From positions 1-64,000 of the forward strand of contig JAXHSW010000021.1 in assembly GCA_034190295.1 (NCBI GenBank): 64,000 nt of DNA, given 5' to 3'. Origin of the DNA: Okeania sp034190295 (GTDB taxonomy: Bacteria; Cyanobacteriota; Cyanobacteriia; Cyanobacteriales; Microcoleaceae). The notes under the pieces were generated by a model. The model was not told the DNA's origin. It did not search any database and saw only the letters and a program-made list of their open reading frames with translations. Shown here piece after piece: positions 52,019-59,900 of the stretch. The position numbers and the translations under genes were made by a program. Position 1 is the first letter of the stretch; each line of letters starts with the position of its first letter.

Positions 52019-52675
52019 TTATTTTAATTCATCTGGATCGATACCCATTTCCCGTAACTTTGCAGCTAAAATTTCTGAACGTTTTTGTTCTTGCTTTAGA
52101 GCTTGCTTTATTTTTTCTATACCTTGAAAAATCTCTCCATTAGGAAGATAAAGTTGTAATTCTTCCCCAGACATATCAAAGCGAATACCTAATCTCGGAC
52201 TTTCCCAATTATCCATTGAGTCTATAACATCTAAGTCTTCCCCAGAACGTAAAAAACCACTTAATTGATTTTTATCCGGGTCATAAATATAGTATTCTTC
52301 CACTCCATGGCGGTTATAAAATAATAACTTTTTATTCATTTCTTTTTGAGTATTACTAGGAGATAAAATCTCAAATACTACTTGGGGTGCAATATTATTT
52401 TCCTCCCATTGTTTATAGGAACCTCTATCTCCCTTCGGTACTCCAAAAATTACCATCACATCAGGAGCTTGAGTAATTTTCGGATTTCCTTCCACCGGAT
52501 ACCAAAGTAAATCTCCTGCCACAAATACCATTTCATCATGGGCAAATAACCAGCTTAAATTACCATGAATAACTGTTATCCAACGAAATTGTTTAGTATT
52601 ATCTGCTATAGGTTTAGCATCACTTTCTGGGTAAATAATAGTTGATTGCTTTTCAGATTCTAGTTGAGAAACCAT
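52019..52675 (-). CDS. Uma2 family putative endonuclease, paralogue 2, short tail
   Basis: A 218-aa paralogue of the two neighbours, nearly identical over residues 1-190 but without the QLQQKDE heptads; the tail is GIEKIKQALKQEQKRSEIL then REMGIDPDELK. The catalytic residues are present. It is 105 nt upstream of paralogue 1 on the minus strand. Confidence 0.85.
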   Translation of the reverse strand: MVSQLESEKQSTIIYPESDAKPIADNTKQFRWITVIHGNLSWLFAHDEMVFVAGDLLWYPVEGNPKITQAPDVMVIFGVPKGDRGSYKQWEENNIAPQVVFEILSPSNTQKEMNKKLLFYNRHGVEEYYIYDPDKNQLSGFLRSGEDLDVIDSMDNWESPRLGIRFDMSGEELQLYLPNGEIFQGIEKIKQALKQEQKRSEILAAKLREMGIDPDELK

Positions 52676-52799
52676 TGTTATTTCCAGAATAATTTCTGCT
52701 TTTAATTATATAGTAATTCCTAAATTAGCGACCGCCAATTCATCAAAGAGGAGGAGGAAATAAAAATAGTAATTGAATCTTTAAATTCCTCCCTACTCG

Positions 52800-53519
52800 T
52801 TATTTCAATTCATCTGGGTCGATACCCATTTCCCGTAATTTTTCAGCTAAAAGTTGTGAACGTTTTTTTTCTGACTCTAAAGCTGTTTCTTTCTGTTGTA
52901 ACTGCTCGTCTTTCTGTTGTAACTGCTCGTCTTTCTGTTGTAACTGCTGGGAAATTTCTCCATAACTAGAGAAAACCTCACCATTGGGACGATAAAGTTT
53001 TAACTCTTCCCCAGACATATCAAAGCGAATACCCAACCACGGACTTACCCAATCATCCATTGACTCTATCATATCTAGGTTTCCCTCTAAGCGCGAAAAA
53101 CCACTTAATTGATTTTTATCCGGGTCATAAATATAGTATTCTTCTACCCCATAGCTATTATAAAATAACAATTTTTTATACATTTCTTTTTGAGTATTGC
53201 TAGGAGATAAAATCTCAAATACCACCTGTGGTGCAATATTATTTTCTTCCCATTGCTTATAAGAACCTCGATCGCCTTTTGGCACTCCAAAAATTACCAT
53301 CACATCAGGAGCTTGAGTAATTTTCGGATTTCCTTCTACTGGATACCAAAGTAAATCTCCCGCCACAAATACCATTTCATCATTAGCAAATAACCAGCTT
53401 AAATTACCATGAATAATAGTTATCCAACGAAATTGTTTAGTATTATCTGCTATGGGTTTACCATCACTTTCTGGATAAATAATAGTTGATTTATTTTCAG
53501 ATTCTAGTTGAGAAACCAT
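52800..53519 (-). CDS. Uma2 family putative endonuclease, paralogue 3, medium tail
   Basis: A 239-aa paralogue with two to three QLQQKDE heptads. The catalytic core is the same as in the neighbours (PDVMVIFGVP, VVFEILSPS). It diverges most in the second half (SRLEGNLDMIESMDDWVSPW). The ATG at 53519 is preferred to 53531 because the paralogues start MVSQLES. It lies between paralogue 2 and yebC. Confidence 0.85.
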   Translation of the reverse strand: MVSQLESENKSTIIYPESDGKPIADNTKQFRWITIIHGNLSWLFANDEMVFVAGDLLWYPVEGNPKITQAPDVMVIFGVPKGDRGSYKQWEENNIAPQVVFEILSPSNTQKEMYKKLLFYNSYGVEEYYIYDPDKNQLSGFSRLEGNLDMIESMDDWVSPWLGIRFDMSGEELKLYRPNGEVFSSYGEISQQLQQKDEQLQQKDEQLQQKETALESEKKRSQLLAEKLREMGIDPDELK

Positions 53520-53591
53520 CTTACCTCCCATAAAAATTTAAGCCTTTAATCATAGTTCGATCGCTCCCAGAATTATCTGAGAAAAAATAAT

Positions 53592-54353
53592 CTAAACTAA
53601 AGCAGCAGAAATAATATCATTTGCTATATCAAAATTAGCTGTCACATTCTGCACATCATCAAGATCGTCAAGAGCATCCATTAACTTCAGGAGCGATCGC
53701 GCCTGGTCTGGTTCTGTCACCTCAACAGTATTACTAGCAATCCACCGAAACTCAACCTCACTCACATCAAAACCTTTACCTCGTAACATCTGACTAAGAT
53801 TTTCCAAATTAGTAGTTTCAGTAAATACCTCTGCACCTTGAAAATCTTCTTCAGAAATCATTTCATAATATTCCGCTTCTCCTTCAATAGATGCTTCCAA
53901 TAATTCATCCTCATCAACAGATCCTATAATAGTCACCACACCCTTGTGGTCAAACATCCAACTAACGCAACCAGTCTCACCGAGATTGCCCCCATTTTTA
54001 GTAAACGCACTTCTGAGGTCTGCTGCAGTACGGTTGCGATTATCTGTAAGTCCCTCAATCAGAATCGCTACGCCACCTGGTCCATAACCTTCATAACGAA
54101 TCTCCTCCAATTCATTACCATCATTGAACTGACCAGAACCTTTAGCGATCGCCCGCTCAATATTATCATTAGGAATACCTGCCACCTTTGCCTTATCTAT
54201 CGCTGTACGCAACTGAAAATTACCCGCCGGATCGGCCCCACTACGAGCAGCAACAATGATCTGGCGAGAAATTTTAGCGAAAACCTTGCCTTTAACCGCA
54301 TCAACTCTAGCTTTTTGGCGTTTAATATTCGCCCATTTACTGTGTCCTGCCAT
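53592..54353 (-). CDS. yebC: YebC/PmpR family protein
   Basis: A 253-aa YebC protein, with the invariant start MAGHSKWANIKRQKARVDA. Further motifs: GADPAGNFQLRTAIDKAKVAG, PNDNIERAIAKGSG, YEGYGPGGVAILIEGLTDNRNRT, and FTKNGGNLGETGCVSWMFD. Members regulate transcription in some bacteria and, in more recent work, act on ribosomes stalled at proline runs. Length is normal. It is alone, 72 nt downstream of nothing else on its strand, with the Uma2 genes following. Confidence 0.95.
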   Translation of the reverse strand: MAGHSKWANIKRQKARVDAVKGKVFAKISRQIIVAARSGADPAGNFQLRTAIDKAKVAGIPNDNIERAIAKGSGQFNDGNELEEIRYEGYGPGGVAILIEGLTDNRNRTAADLRSAFTKNGGNLGETGCVSWMFDHKGVVTIIGSVDEDELLEASIEGEAEYYEMISEEDFQGAEVFTETTNLENLSQMLRGKGFDVSEVEFRWIASNTVEVTEPDQARSLLKLMDALDDLDDVQNVTANFDIANDIISAALV

Positions 54354-54680
54354 AAAATCAAATAGCGTAAAAAAAATACATTCTCATCACCAATGTTGAT
54401 AACTATTCACAGGCAGAAAAATCCTGGTAAAATAGTTATCAAACTTCTATCTTAAGTTGTATTTTAACGCTTTTTATCAGGAAAGGCAGAGAGCAGGAGG
54501 CAGAAGGCAGAAGGGAATTCTGATTCCTCCGCTCTGACCGTGACGAAGGGAACAAGGGTATAAAACCCCACCACCACTTGCGTTGCCTACAATTGGTTGG
54601 GGTATAAAACCGCAACCAATTTTTCCTTCTACCCTCCGCCCTCAGCATAGCTGCCTTCGTTTCAAAACTCACCTACGAGG
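54354..54680. other. Intergenic, 327 nt
   Basis: Upstream of yebC; it should hold its promoter (AT-rich, GATAACTATTCAC near 54399). The rest has GGCAGAAGGCAGAAGG heptamers (about 54485-54515) and a GGTATAAAACCCCACCACC / GGTATAAAACCGCAACC pair of direct repeats. A 77-aa open frame here has no protein character. Confidence 0.55.
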
Positions 54681-55352
54681 TTAAACAAACCTGACATTGG
54701 TTTCTGTATTATCTAGGTGAGAAGTATCTCCACTTAATTCCATAACCCATTGTTGTTTTTCACGAACAATTTTAACTAAACAACAAAGAGAGGCTTTAAT
54801 TTCCACCTTAGCAATTTCACCTACTAACCCTGCAGCAGTACCAATAACTGAAGCTCCGTGTCCCAGTAATAAAATATTTTCTGTGGGAAACTGTGCCACT
54901 AGACTTTGAGTAGTTTCTCCAGTGCGCTTCATACAAGCTTCCCAAGTTTCAGGATATTGGGGAGTGCCTGCATTGTAAGAAAGGTCTATTCTGTTGTAAG
55001 TTTGGGCCATTATTTCTAGAGATAGAGTTTCTGGCATAGCAGGCATCCATTCTGGATTTAACCATTCACACAGGCCCCAATCTAATTTAATCGGTAAATC
55101 AAGAACTTCTGCTACTTCATTGGCAGTTTGTACGGTTCGCAGAAAGGGAGAGGAAAAAATTTGAGTGATATTTTCCCCAACTAAGCGGTTTGCCAGTTGT
55201 TTTGCTTGAATGACACCATCATCCGACAGATGAGGATCGTATGGTCTTTCAGCAGTATTAAACCATTCGGGGTTTACGAAGTCGATGCGGTTTCCGTGCC
55301 TTGCTATCCAGACTGTTTGTTGAAACATAGGTTCATCTGTTGCAGATTGCAA
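54681..55352 (-). CDS. Histidine phosphatase family protein
   Basis: A 223-aa protein of the phosphoglycerate-mutase-like superfamily. The phosphate-binding histidine lies in WIARHGNRIDFVNPEW, the arginine in IFSSPFLRTVQTANEVA, and the second histidine in LLLGHGASVIG. An extra WFNTAERPYDPHLSDDG segment is typical of the cyanobacterial subgroup. The substrate is not determined. It is monocistronic; the start at 55352 is followed by a conserved FQQTVWIARHG. Confidence 0.92.
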   Translation of the reverse strand: MQSATDEPMFQQTVWIARHGNRIDFVNPEWFNTAERPYDPHLSDDGVIQAKQLANRLVGENITQIFSSPFLRTVQTANEVAEVLDLPIKLDWGLCEWLNPEWMPAMPETLSLEIMAQTYNRIDLSYNAGTPQYPETWEACMKRTGETTQSLVAQFPTENILLLGHGASVIGTAAGLVGEIAKVEIKASLCCLVKIVREKQQWVMELSGDTSHLDNTETNVRFV

Positions 55353-55469
55353 TTTTAAATATATAGCAATTAAGGGCGTTGGTGAATTTAGCTATGATTT
55401 TCGTGGCTGTAGGAATAGGTATGGAGGGAAACGAGAGGTCATTTCAGTTATCAGTTATCAGTTATCAGT

Positions 55470-55584
55470 ACCTCTAGTTAAAGTTAGAGGCTTGAAATAT
55501 TGAGCTTTATTTTTTTTCATCCCCTTGTAGAGCGGTAGCTCGCGGCGCAGCCAAGGGGAGGCTTTAAACCTTATTTTTTGGTAA
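55470..55584 (+). repeat. Dispersed element, TACCGAATAATT family, copy G (partial)
   Basis: It retains AAGGGGAGGCTTTAAACC and TTTTTTGGTAA, but its left half is replaced by other sequence, with a short GAGCGGTAGCTCGCGG insertion in the CCCC..GGGG stem. Confidence 0.6.
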
Positions 55585-55626
55585 TTGTTAATTCGGGTTT
55601 GGGTATGGAAAGTCTTTTTGCTGAGG

Positions 55627-55738
55627 TAGGAGACAACCCACCCGCGGGCCCCGACCGTGGAGAACCCACCCGCAGGCCCCGACCAGGAGGGGAAGACAGG
55701 AGACAACCCACCCGCGGGCCCCGACCGTGGAGGGGAAT
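55627..55738 (+). repeat. GC-rich direct repeats CCCACCCGCGGGCCCCGACC
   Basis: Three units near 55627, 55657 and 55707, with GTGGAGAA or AGGAGGGGAAG between. The same core occurs singly at about 50013-50035 (reversed) and 50795-50822. Confidence 0.8.
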
Positions 55739-55927
55739 GAGCGAGGAAGTAGGAGTAAGAATTGTCCCAAGATTGTTCTGCCCAACTATGCCCCTAAAAT
55801 ACTAACTTTTTGAGCATGAAGAGCTGAAAACCAGGTACTTTTGAAAGGCCCCAAAAAGGCACTTGTCTTTATATGTAAATGCTTCCCCAGAGCGATCGGT
55901 AGAGAAATAATTGGTAGTGCGTCAAGG

Positions 55928-56015
55928 AAGTGTGGTCCGTGTGGGAAGTGTGGTCCGTGTGGTCCGTGCGGGAAGTGCGGGAAGTGCGGGAAGCGTGGTC
56001 CGTGTGGTCCGGTCT
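55928..56015 (+). repeat. 9-nt tandem repeat encoding Cys-Gly-Pro/Lys in one frame
   Basis: Units GGTCCGTGT and GGGAAGTGT or GGGAAGTGC alternate about nine times. In one plus-strand frame this reads CGPCGKCGPCGPCGKCGK. The surrounding open frame (55841-56134) needs a TTG start, has no ribosome site and no recognisable domain on either side, so it is not called as a gene. Confidence 0.8.
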
Positions 56016-56640
56016 GCTCGAAAGTAGGAGGAATAATTGTACCTGTATCTTTCTGGGAAGTGTCTGTCTTTCGTCCTAACTTTTTGGTCTTAAAGGGTGA
56101 AAAATTTGCACTTTTTTCCCGACAAAAATCCTAAAAACTTTATATCTCAGTGCTTTTAGATTAGATCTGCGGGCCCTACGCAGGCGAATCCCACACTTTA
56201 CGCTCTGCACAACCAAATAATTATTAATTGTTGAAGTCTTTTGGTGTTTGACAATAAATTTTGGGGCAGTCGGTGCAACCGTAATGGTATTGATTGAACT
56301 TGGGACAAATTACCTAATGATGTTAGCTAGGCAAATAGGTTAGGACATTGATAAATCCTCAAACTCAATCAGGGATTACTTCTGACTTCTGACTTGCAGA
56401 CTTGCTGACTTCTGACTTCTGATTTGCGCCATATCATCTTTCTTTACAAAATCTTCATAAAACTTTTCAGTATATTTATGTAAAAAAACAGAAATAGCTG
56501 CTATGATGTATATATCAATAAATTAATTATTAACTTATTTATTATTTTATTGGTTTGTGTGTTGTAATTAGTTTGAGCTTCCTCAAGGAGAGGGGGCTAT
56601 TTTTTTTGATACCCTGAAATACTTTTTTTAGTGGGACTTA

Positions 56641-56787
56641 TATCATGTTCGGTTGAATACTTACATTTAGTAAAAAGGAAGGCAGAAGGCAGAAGGCACT
56701 TATGCTGTTTGCGTAGCATGACAAACGGAAAGGGAATATTGGTTTAAAGGGAGAAGGTGTTTTATAATTAATTATCCGAACATGATA
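56641..56787 (+). repeat. MITE-like palindromic element, copy 3
   Basis: Left end TATCATGTTCGGTTGAATAC, right end TTATCCGAACATGATA. Relative to copy 1, both arms carry a paired change (C to T left, G to A right), so the ends remain perfectly complementary. The interior has (GAAGGCA)n and GCTGTTTGCGTAGCATGAC. Confidence 0.85.
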
Positions 56788-56971
56788 TTAAACATTTTCC
56801 GATCAAGAAATGGCGCTCGTGTCAGTCTAGATAATGGAATTACGTCAAACCCTTTCCCTGTCTATATTTGAACCTATTTTATACTTCTATTTTGTGTAAG
56901 TCCCATTAACTACTATAATTTTTTTCTGACTTTTGACTTTTGATTTTTGACTTTTGACTTATATTTTGCTC

Positions 56972-58045
56972 CTACATCCGCCGACATAATATCCACCTCA
57001 ACTCTACAGGTGGTCTACCATTAGCTAGAGGAAATATATCTCTACCAGTGGCCCAACTTTCAAACCAACTTGTAGGAGGCCAAGCTGTTTGAGGTAGATG
57101 TTGACGTTCATATTCTATAACTAACTCATTAGAAACGATCGCTAACGGTAAACCCTGCATCGCTGTGACAAACTCCTTAGCAGTGAACAAACTCGACCAA
57201 GATAACTGCCCCATCTCTCGGACTAACTCATCCGGTACATACCCATCTACGGTTAAAAATATATTGAACAGAAGCATACCACCAGGACAAATAAAATCAG
57301 ACATTTTTGCTAGAAATAACCGCAGTTGTTCTACATCGCGAAAATGAGATACCACTTCTGTAGCGATCGCCAACTGATAAAAAGCTGGCTGCATTCGTGT
57401 CAGTGGGTCGAGAATATCTCCCTTAACCACATTCATAGATAAATTTTCTGTAGCGATCGCCCTTTGCAACTGTTCAATAAAAGCAGGCGTTAGCTCTAAA
57501 ACATCTACAGAATGACCTTTTCGCGCCAAAGGTAAAGCATTCCTACCCGTTCCCCCACCCACATCTAATATTTTTAATGAAATATTTTCACCAAATTCTG
57601 CCACAGTTGCTAATACTCTAGCATCAGGGTGAGAACCGAACAAGGGAGGCTTTCTCTTCTCTACCCAAGACTCATACTGTTCCCCTAACGTTGGACTACG
57701 AACAGTTACTTGGCAAGCCATGCCTTTTTTGGGAGGCTTCACTAATTCATACTGAATAACTAATATTGAAGTTGTGGAAACATTAAACCCCTCTGCCAAC
57801 TTCCTTTCTATCATTTGACGCAATTGTAGTTGTCTTTCCTTGGGCATTGGTCTACCCAGGTGAGAAAACAAGCTTTCTACAATATTTATGTAATACTCAA
57901 GCATACCAGGCAGACATGGAAATGCCAACTCACCACGTCCTGAAATATGGCTATCAAGCTTATATATAACAGCTTTTTTCAGAATATCTGGAGAAGTTAC
58001 AAGTGGCAGTTGGCCACTTATGGATAATGTCTGTTCATGGTTCAT
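56972..58045 (-). CDS. SAM-dependent methyltransferase with helical N-terminal domain
   Basis: A 357-aa protein. Residues 1-165 (CLPGMLEYYINIVESLFSHLG, ERQLQLRQMIERKLAEGF, YELVKPPKKGMACQV) form an unfamiliar domain common to a cyanobacterial subgroup. Residues 170-350 are a class I methyltransferase: LKILDVGGGTGRNALPLA (SAM loop), HSVDVLELTPAFIEQL, YQLAIATEVVSHFRD, and FICPGGMLLFNIFL. The substrate is unknown. It is alone on the minus strand, downstream of a heptamer-rich spacer. Confidence 0.87.
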   Translation of the reverse strand: MNHEQTLSISGQLPLVTSPDILKKAVIYKLDSHISGRGELAFPCLPGMLEYYINIVESLFSHLGRPMPKERQLQLRQMIERKLAEGFNVSTTSILVIQYELVKPPKKGMACQVTVRSPTLGEQYESWVEKRKPPLFGSHPDARVLATVAEFGENISLKILDVGGGTGRNALPLARKGHSVDVLELTPAFIEQLQRAIATENLSMNVVKGDILDPLTRMQPAFYQLAIATEVVSHFRDVEQLRLFLAKMSDFICPGGMLLFNIFLTVDGYVPDELVREMGQLSWSSLFTAKEFVTAMQGLPLAIVSNELVIEYERQHLPQTAWPPTSWFESWATGRDIFPLANGRPPVELRWILCRRM

Positions 58046-58228
58046 CAGCAGATTCTGCTTTAATTAATTTTTTGATAGTCTAGTACAATTATACGTCTCC
58101 AGAAAAGAGGCAATAGGGAATAGGGAAGAATAATTGATAATTTATGGATAATAATTGATTTTATTTTTGATTTTTACCAGATGTCTATTAGTAGTCTCAA
58201 AGTAATAAGTATAAAGGTTCGAGAGTAT

Positions 58229-58303
58229 TAAAACTACTCCCTACTCCCTACTCCCTACTCCCTACTCCCTACTCCCTACTCCCTACTCCCTACTCCCTAC
58301 TCT
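58229..58303 (-). repeat. Heptanucleotide tandem repeat (CTACTCC)n
   Basis: Ten or so 7-nt units in a row, in the trailer of the PSRP-3 gene, ending 3 nt or so before its stop codon region. Confidence 0.9.
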
Positions 58304-58305
58304 AG

Positions 58306-58605
58306 TTAATTAGTGCCTCCAAGAACTATTTCTGGAAATTTTGATTGAACTTCTGTAAATGGCCGTCTTCTTCCCTCTTCTTGCCAGTAGTTAATTATCT
58401 CAGTCGCTTGATTGAGAAGATCGATCCGGTCTGATTCATTAATCCAATGTTTGCCTTCTATTTCTTTTCTTAATTCTTCCCAAGCATCATTACGAGGCCA
58501 GAAAAAGTAACAAGTTAAGGGGCTAGTACCATTTCCTACCACTTGATCTACTGCAAGTGCTACATTATCATCTAACCAAACTACTTTCAGTATGAATTTG
58601 GACAA
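58306..58605 (-). CDS. 30S ribosomal protein PSRP-3 (Ycf65)
   Basis: A 99-aa protein that matches PSRP-3/Ycf65, a small-subunit ribosomal protein specific to cyanobacteria and plastids: KFILKVVWLDDNVALAVDQV, GNGTSPLTCYFFWPRNDAW, and LLNQATEIINYWQEEGRRRP. Length is normal. It is divergent from the HAD gene, with a 74-nt shared upstream region. A GAGGTAAATTG stretch upstream of its ATG looks like its ribosome site. Confidence 0.93.
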   Translation of the reverse strand: MSKFILKVVWLDDNVALAVDQVVGNGTSPLTCYFFWPRNDAWEELRKEIEGKHWINESDRIDLLNQATEIINYWQEEGRRRPFTEVQSKFPEIVLGGTN

Positions 58606-58679
58606 TTTACCTCCAGAGCCAATATTAGGCTAATTTCAAAACTTTGCACAATATTTAATCATACCACGGAAATTGAGTG

Positions 58680-59501
58680 ATGGACAAAGCAATTTTAGTT
58701 TTTGACATTGATGGTGTAATTCGGAATGTTGGAGGGTCTTATCGACGGGCGATCGCGGATACGGTAGAACATTTTACATCCGGCGCTTTTTGTCCCACTT
58801 TGACAGATATTGACCAACTCAAATCTGAGGGAGTTTGGAATAATGACTGGGAGGCTTCGCGAGAGTTAATTTATCGGTATTTTGAAGGCCAAGGTCAAAA
58901 AAGAGAGGATATTGGTTTAGATTATCAAAAGTTAGTGGCTTTTTTTCAGTCTCGTTATCGGGGTCCCAATGAAGATAATTGGACTGGTTATATTTGTACG
59001 GAACCGTTGTTAGTAAGTTCTGGTTATTTTCAGAGACTAACCGCAGCAGGATTTTCTTGGGGATTTTTTAGTGGGGCAATGCGGGCAGAAGTTGCTTATG
59101 TTTTGGAGGGTAAGTTAAGGTTGAGTTCTCCTGTAGTGGTGGCGATGGAGGATGCACCAGGAAAACCTGACCCCACGGGGTTATTTGCGGTATTGGAGAC
59201 ATTGGAAAAACGGCATGGTTTAGCTGAAAATCTACCTGTGATTTATGCTGGCGATACAGTGGGAGATATGTATACGGTGGAGAATGCTCGTCTAGCGATG
59301 CCGTCGAGAAGTTGGACAGGGGTGGGTGTGTTGCCTCCCCATGTGCAGGAAAGTCAGACAAGGCGAGAGACTTATGGTGCAAAGCTGTTGGAGGCAGGGG
59401 CAAAGATAGTTTTGAATAATATTGAAGAATTGTCTGAAGAAGCGATCGCTCGTGCTTTGTTGAAGAAGGTAGAAGTGGATGGGGACTCAAACCCTAACTA
59501 A
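58680..59501 (+). CDS. HAD-type hydrolase, TIGR01548-like
   Basis: A 273-aa HAD-superfamily hydrolase of a cyanobacterial type. Motif I is LVFDIDGVIRNVGGSYRRAI with both Asp; the cap domain has LKSEGVWNNDWEAS; motif II/III are FFSGAMRAEVAYVLE and MEDAPGKPDP; and motif IV is PVIYAGDTVGDMYTVENA. The ATG at 58680 is preferred; a GTG three bases earlier is possible. The family is annotated near imidazoleglycerol-phosphate dehydratase-linked phosphatases, but the physiological substrate is not known. Confidence 0.9.
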   Translation: MDKAILVFDIDGVIRNVGGSYRRAIADTVEHFTSGAFCPTLTDIDQLKSEGVWNNDWEASRELIYRYFEGQGQKREDIGLDYQKLVAFFQSRYRGPNEDNWTGYICTEPLLVSSGYFQRLTAAGFSWGFFSGAMRAEVAYVLEGKLRLSSPVVVAMEDAPGKPDPTGLFAVLETLEKRHGLAENLPVIYAGDTVGDMYTVENARLAMPSRSWTGVGVLPPHVQESQTRRETYGAKLLEAGAKIVLNNIEELSEEAIARALLKKVEVDGDSNPN

Positions 59502-59900
59502 TTGTAAACACCGTATACATGGCGGGATATTAAACTCAAAAGAAAAGGCGTTGCTGAAATGTAATGGTAAGTAGCTGAAGATCAAATTGAAAAATTTATG
59601 TTTTCCCTTATGGGTTTAATACCCCACCGTCTACACTGTGCTTAAAATTGTTTGGGATTCTAACCCCCATACAATTTTCCCTTCTGCCTTCTGCATAGCT
59701 GCCTTCAGCATAGCTGCCTTCTGCCTTCTTCAAGTTTTGCGTTGATACTTAATCTAAAAATCATTACTACTCAGCAACGCCAAAGAAAAGCATAAATCAT
59801 CATAAAAATTCGGTAAGTGGGAAATCAGCCAGTTAATATTAGGGCTAAAGCCCAACTACGAGCAACTGTCACTGATTCAATGAACTGTACTAAATATAAA
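59502..59900. other. Intergenic, 399 nt
   Basis: Convergent space between the HAD gene and the histidine decarboxylase gene. It holds (CTTCTGC)n / CATAGCTGC repeats near 59682-59730 and the dispersed motif GGGCTAAAGCCCAACTACGAG near 59842-59862. No gene is seen. Confidence 0.6.

Larger units (their letters stand above)
55353..56971. other. Long intergenic region, 1.6 kb, filled with repeats
   Basis: From left to right: (TTATCAG)n with conserved tail (55438-55470), partial dispersed element copy G (55470-55584), three CCCACCCGCGGGCCCCGACC direct repeats (about 55627-55735), a Cys-Gly-type 9-nt tandem repeat (55928-56015), (CTTCTGA)n/(GACTTGCA)n heptamers (56386-56425), and MITE-like copy 3 (56641-56787). 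Between 56160 and 56380 and between 56430 and 56640 I see ordinary AT-rich sequence without a gene. Confidence 0.65.

Noticed and set aside
55841..56134. 97-aa frame with a Cys-Gly-Pro run as a possible metallothionein-like protein
   Set aside because: TTG start without ribosome site, flanks not protein-like, Cys run derived from a 9-nt tandem repeat.
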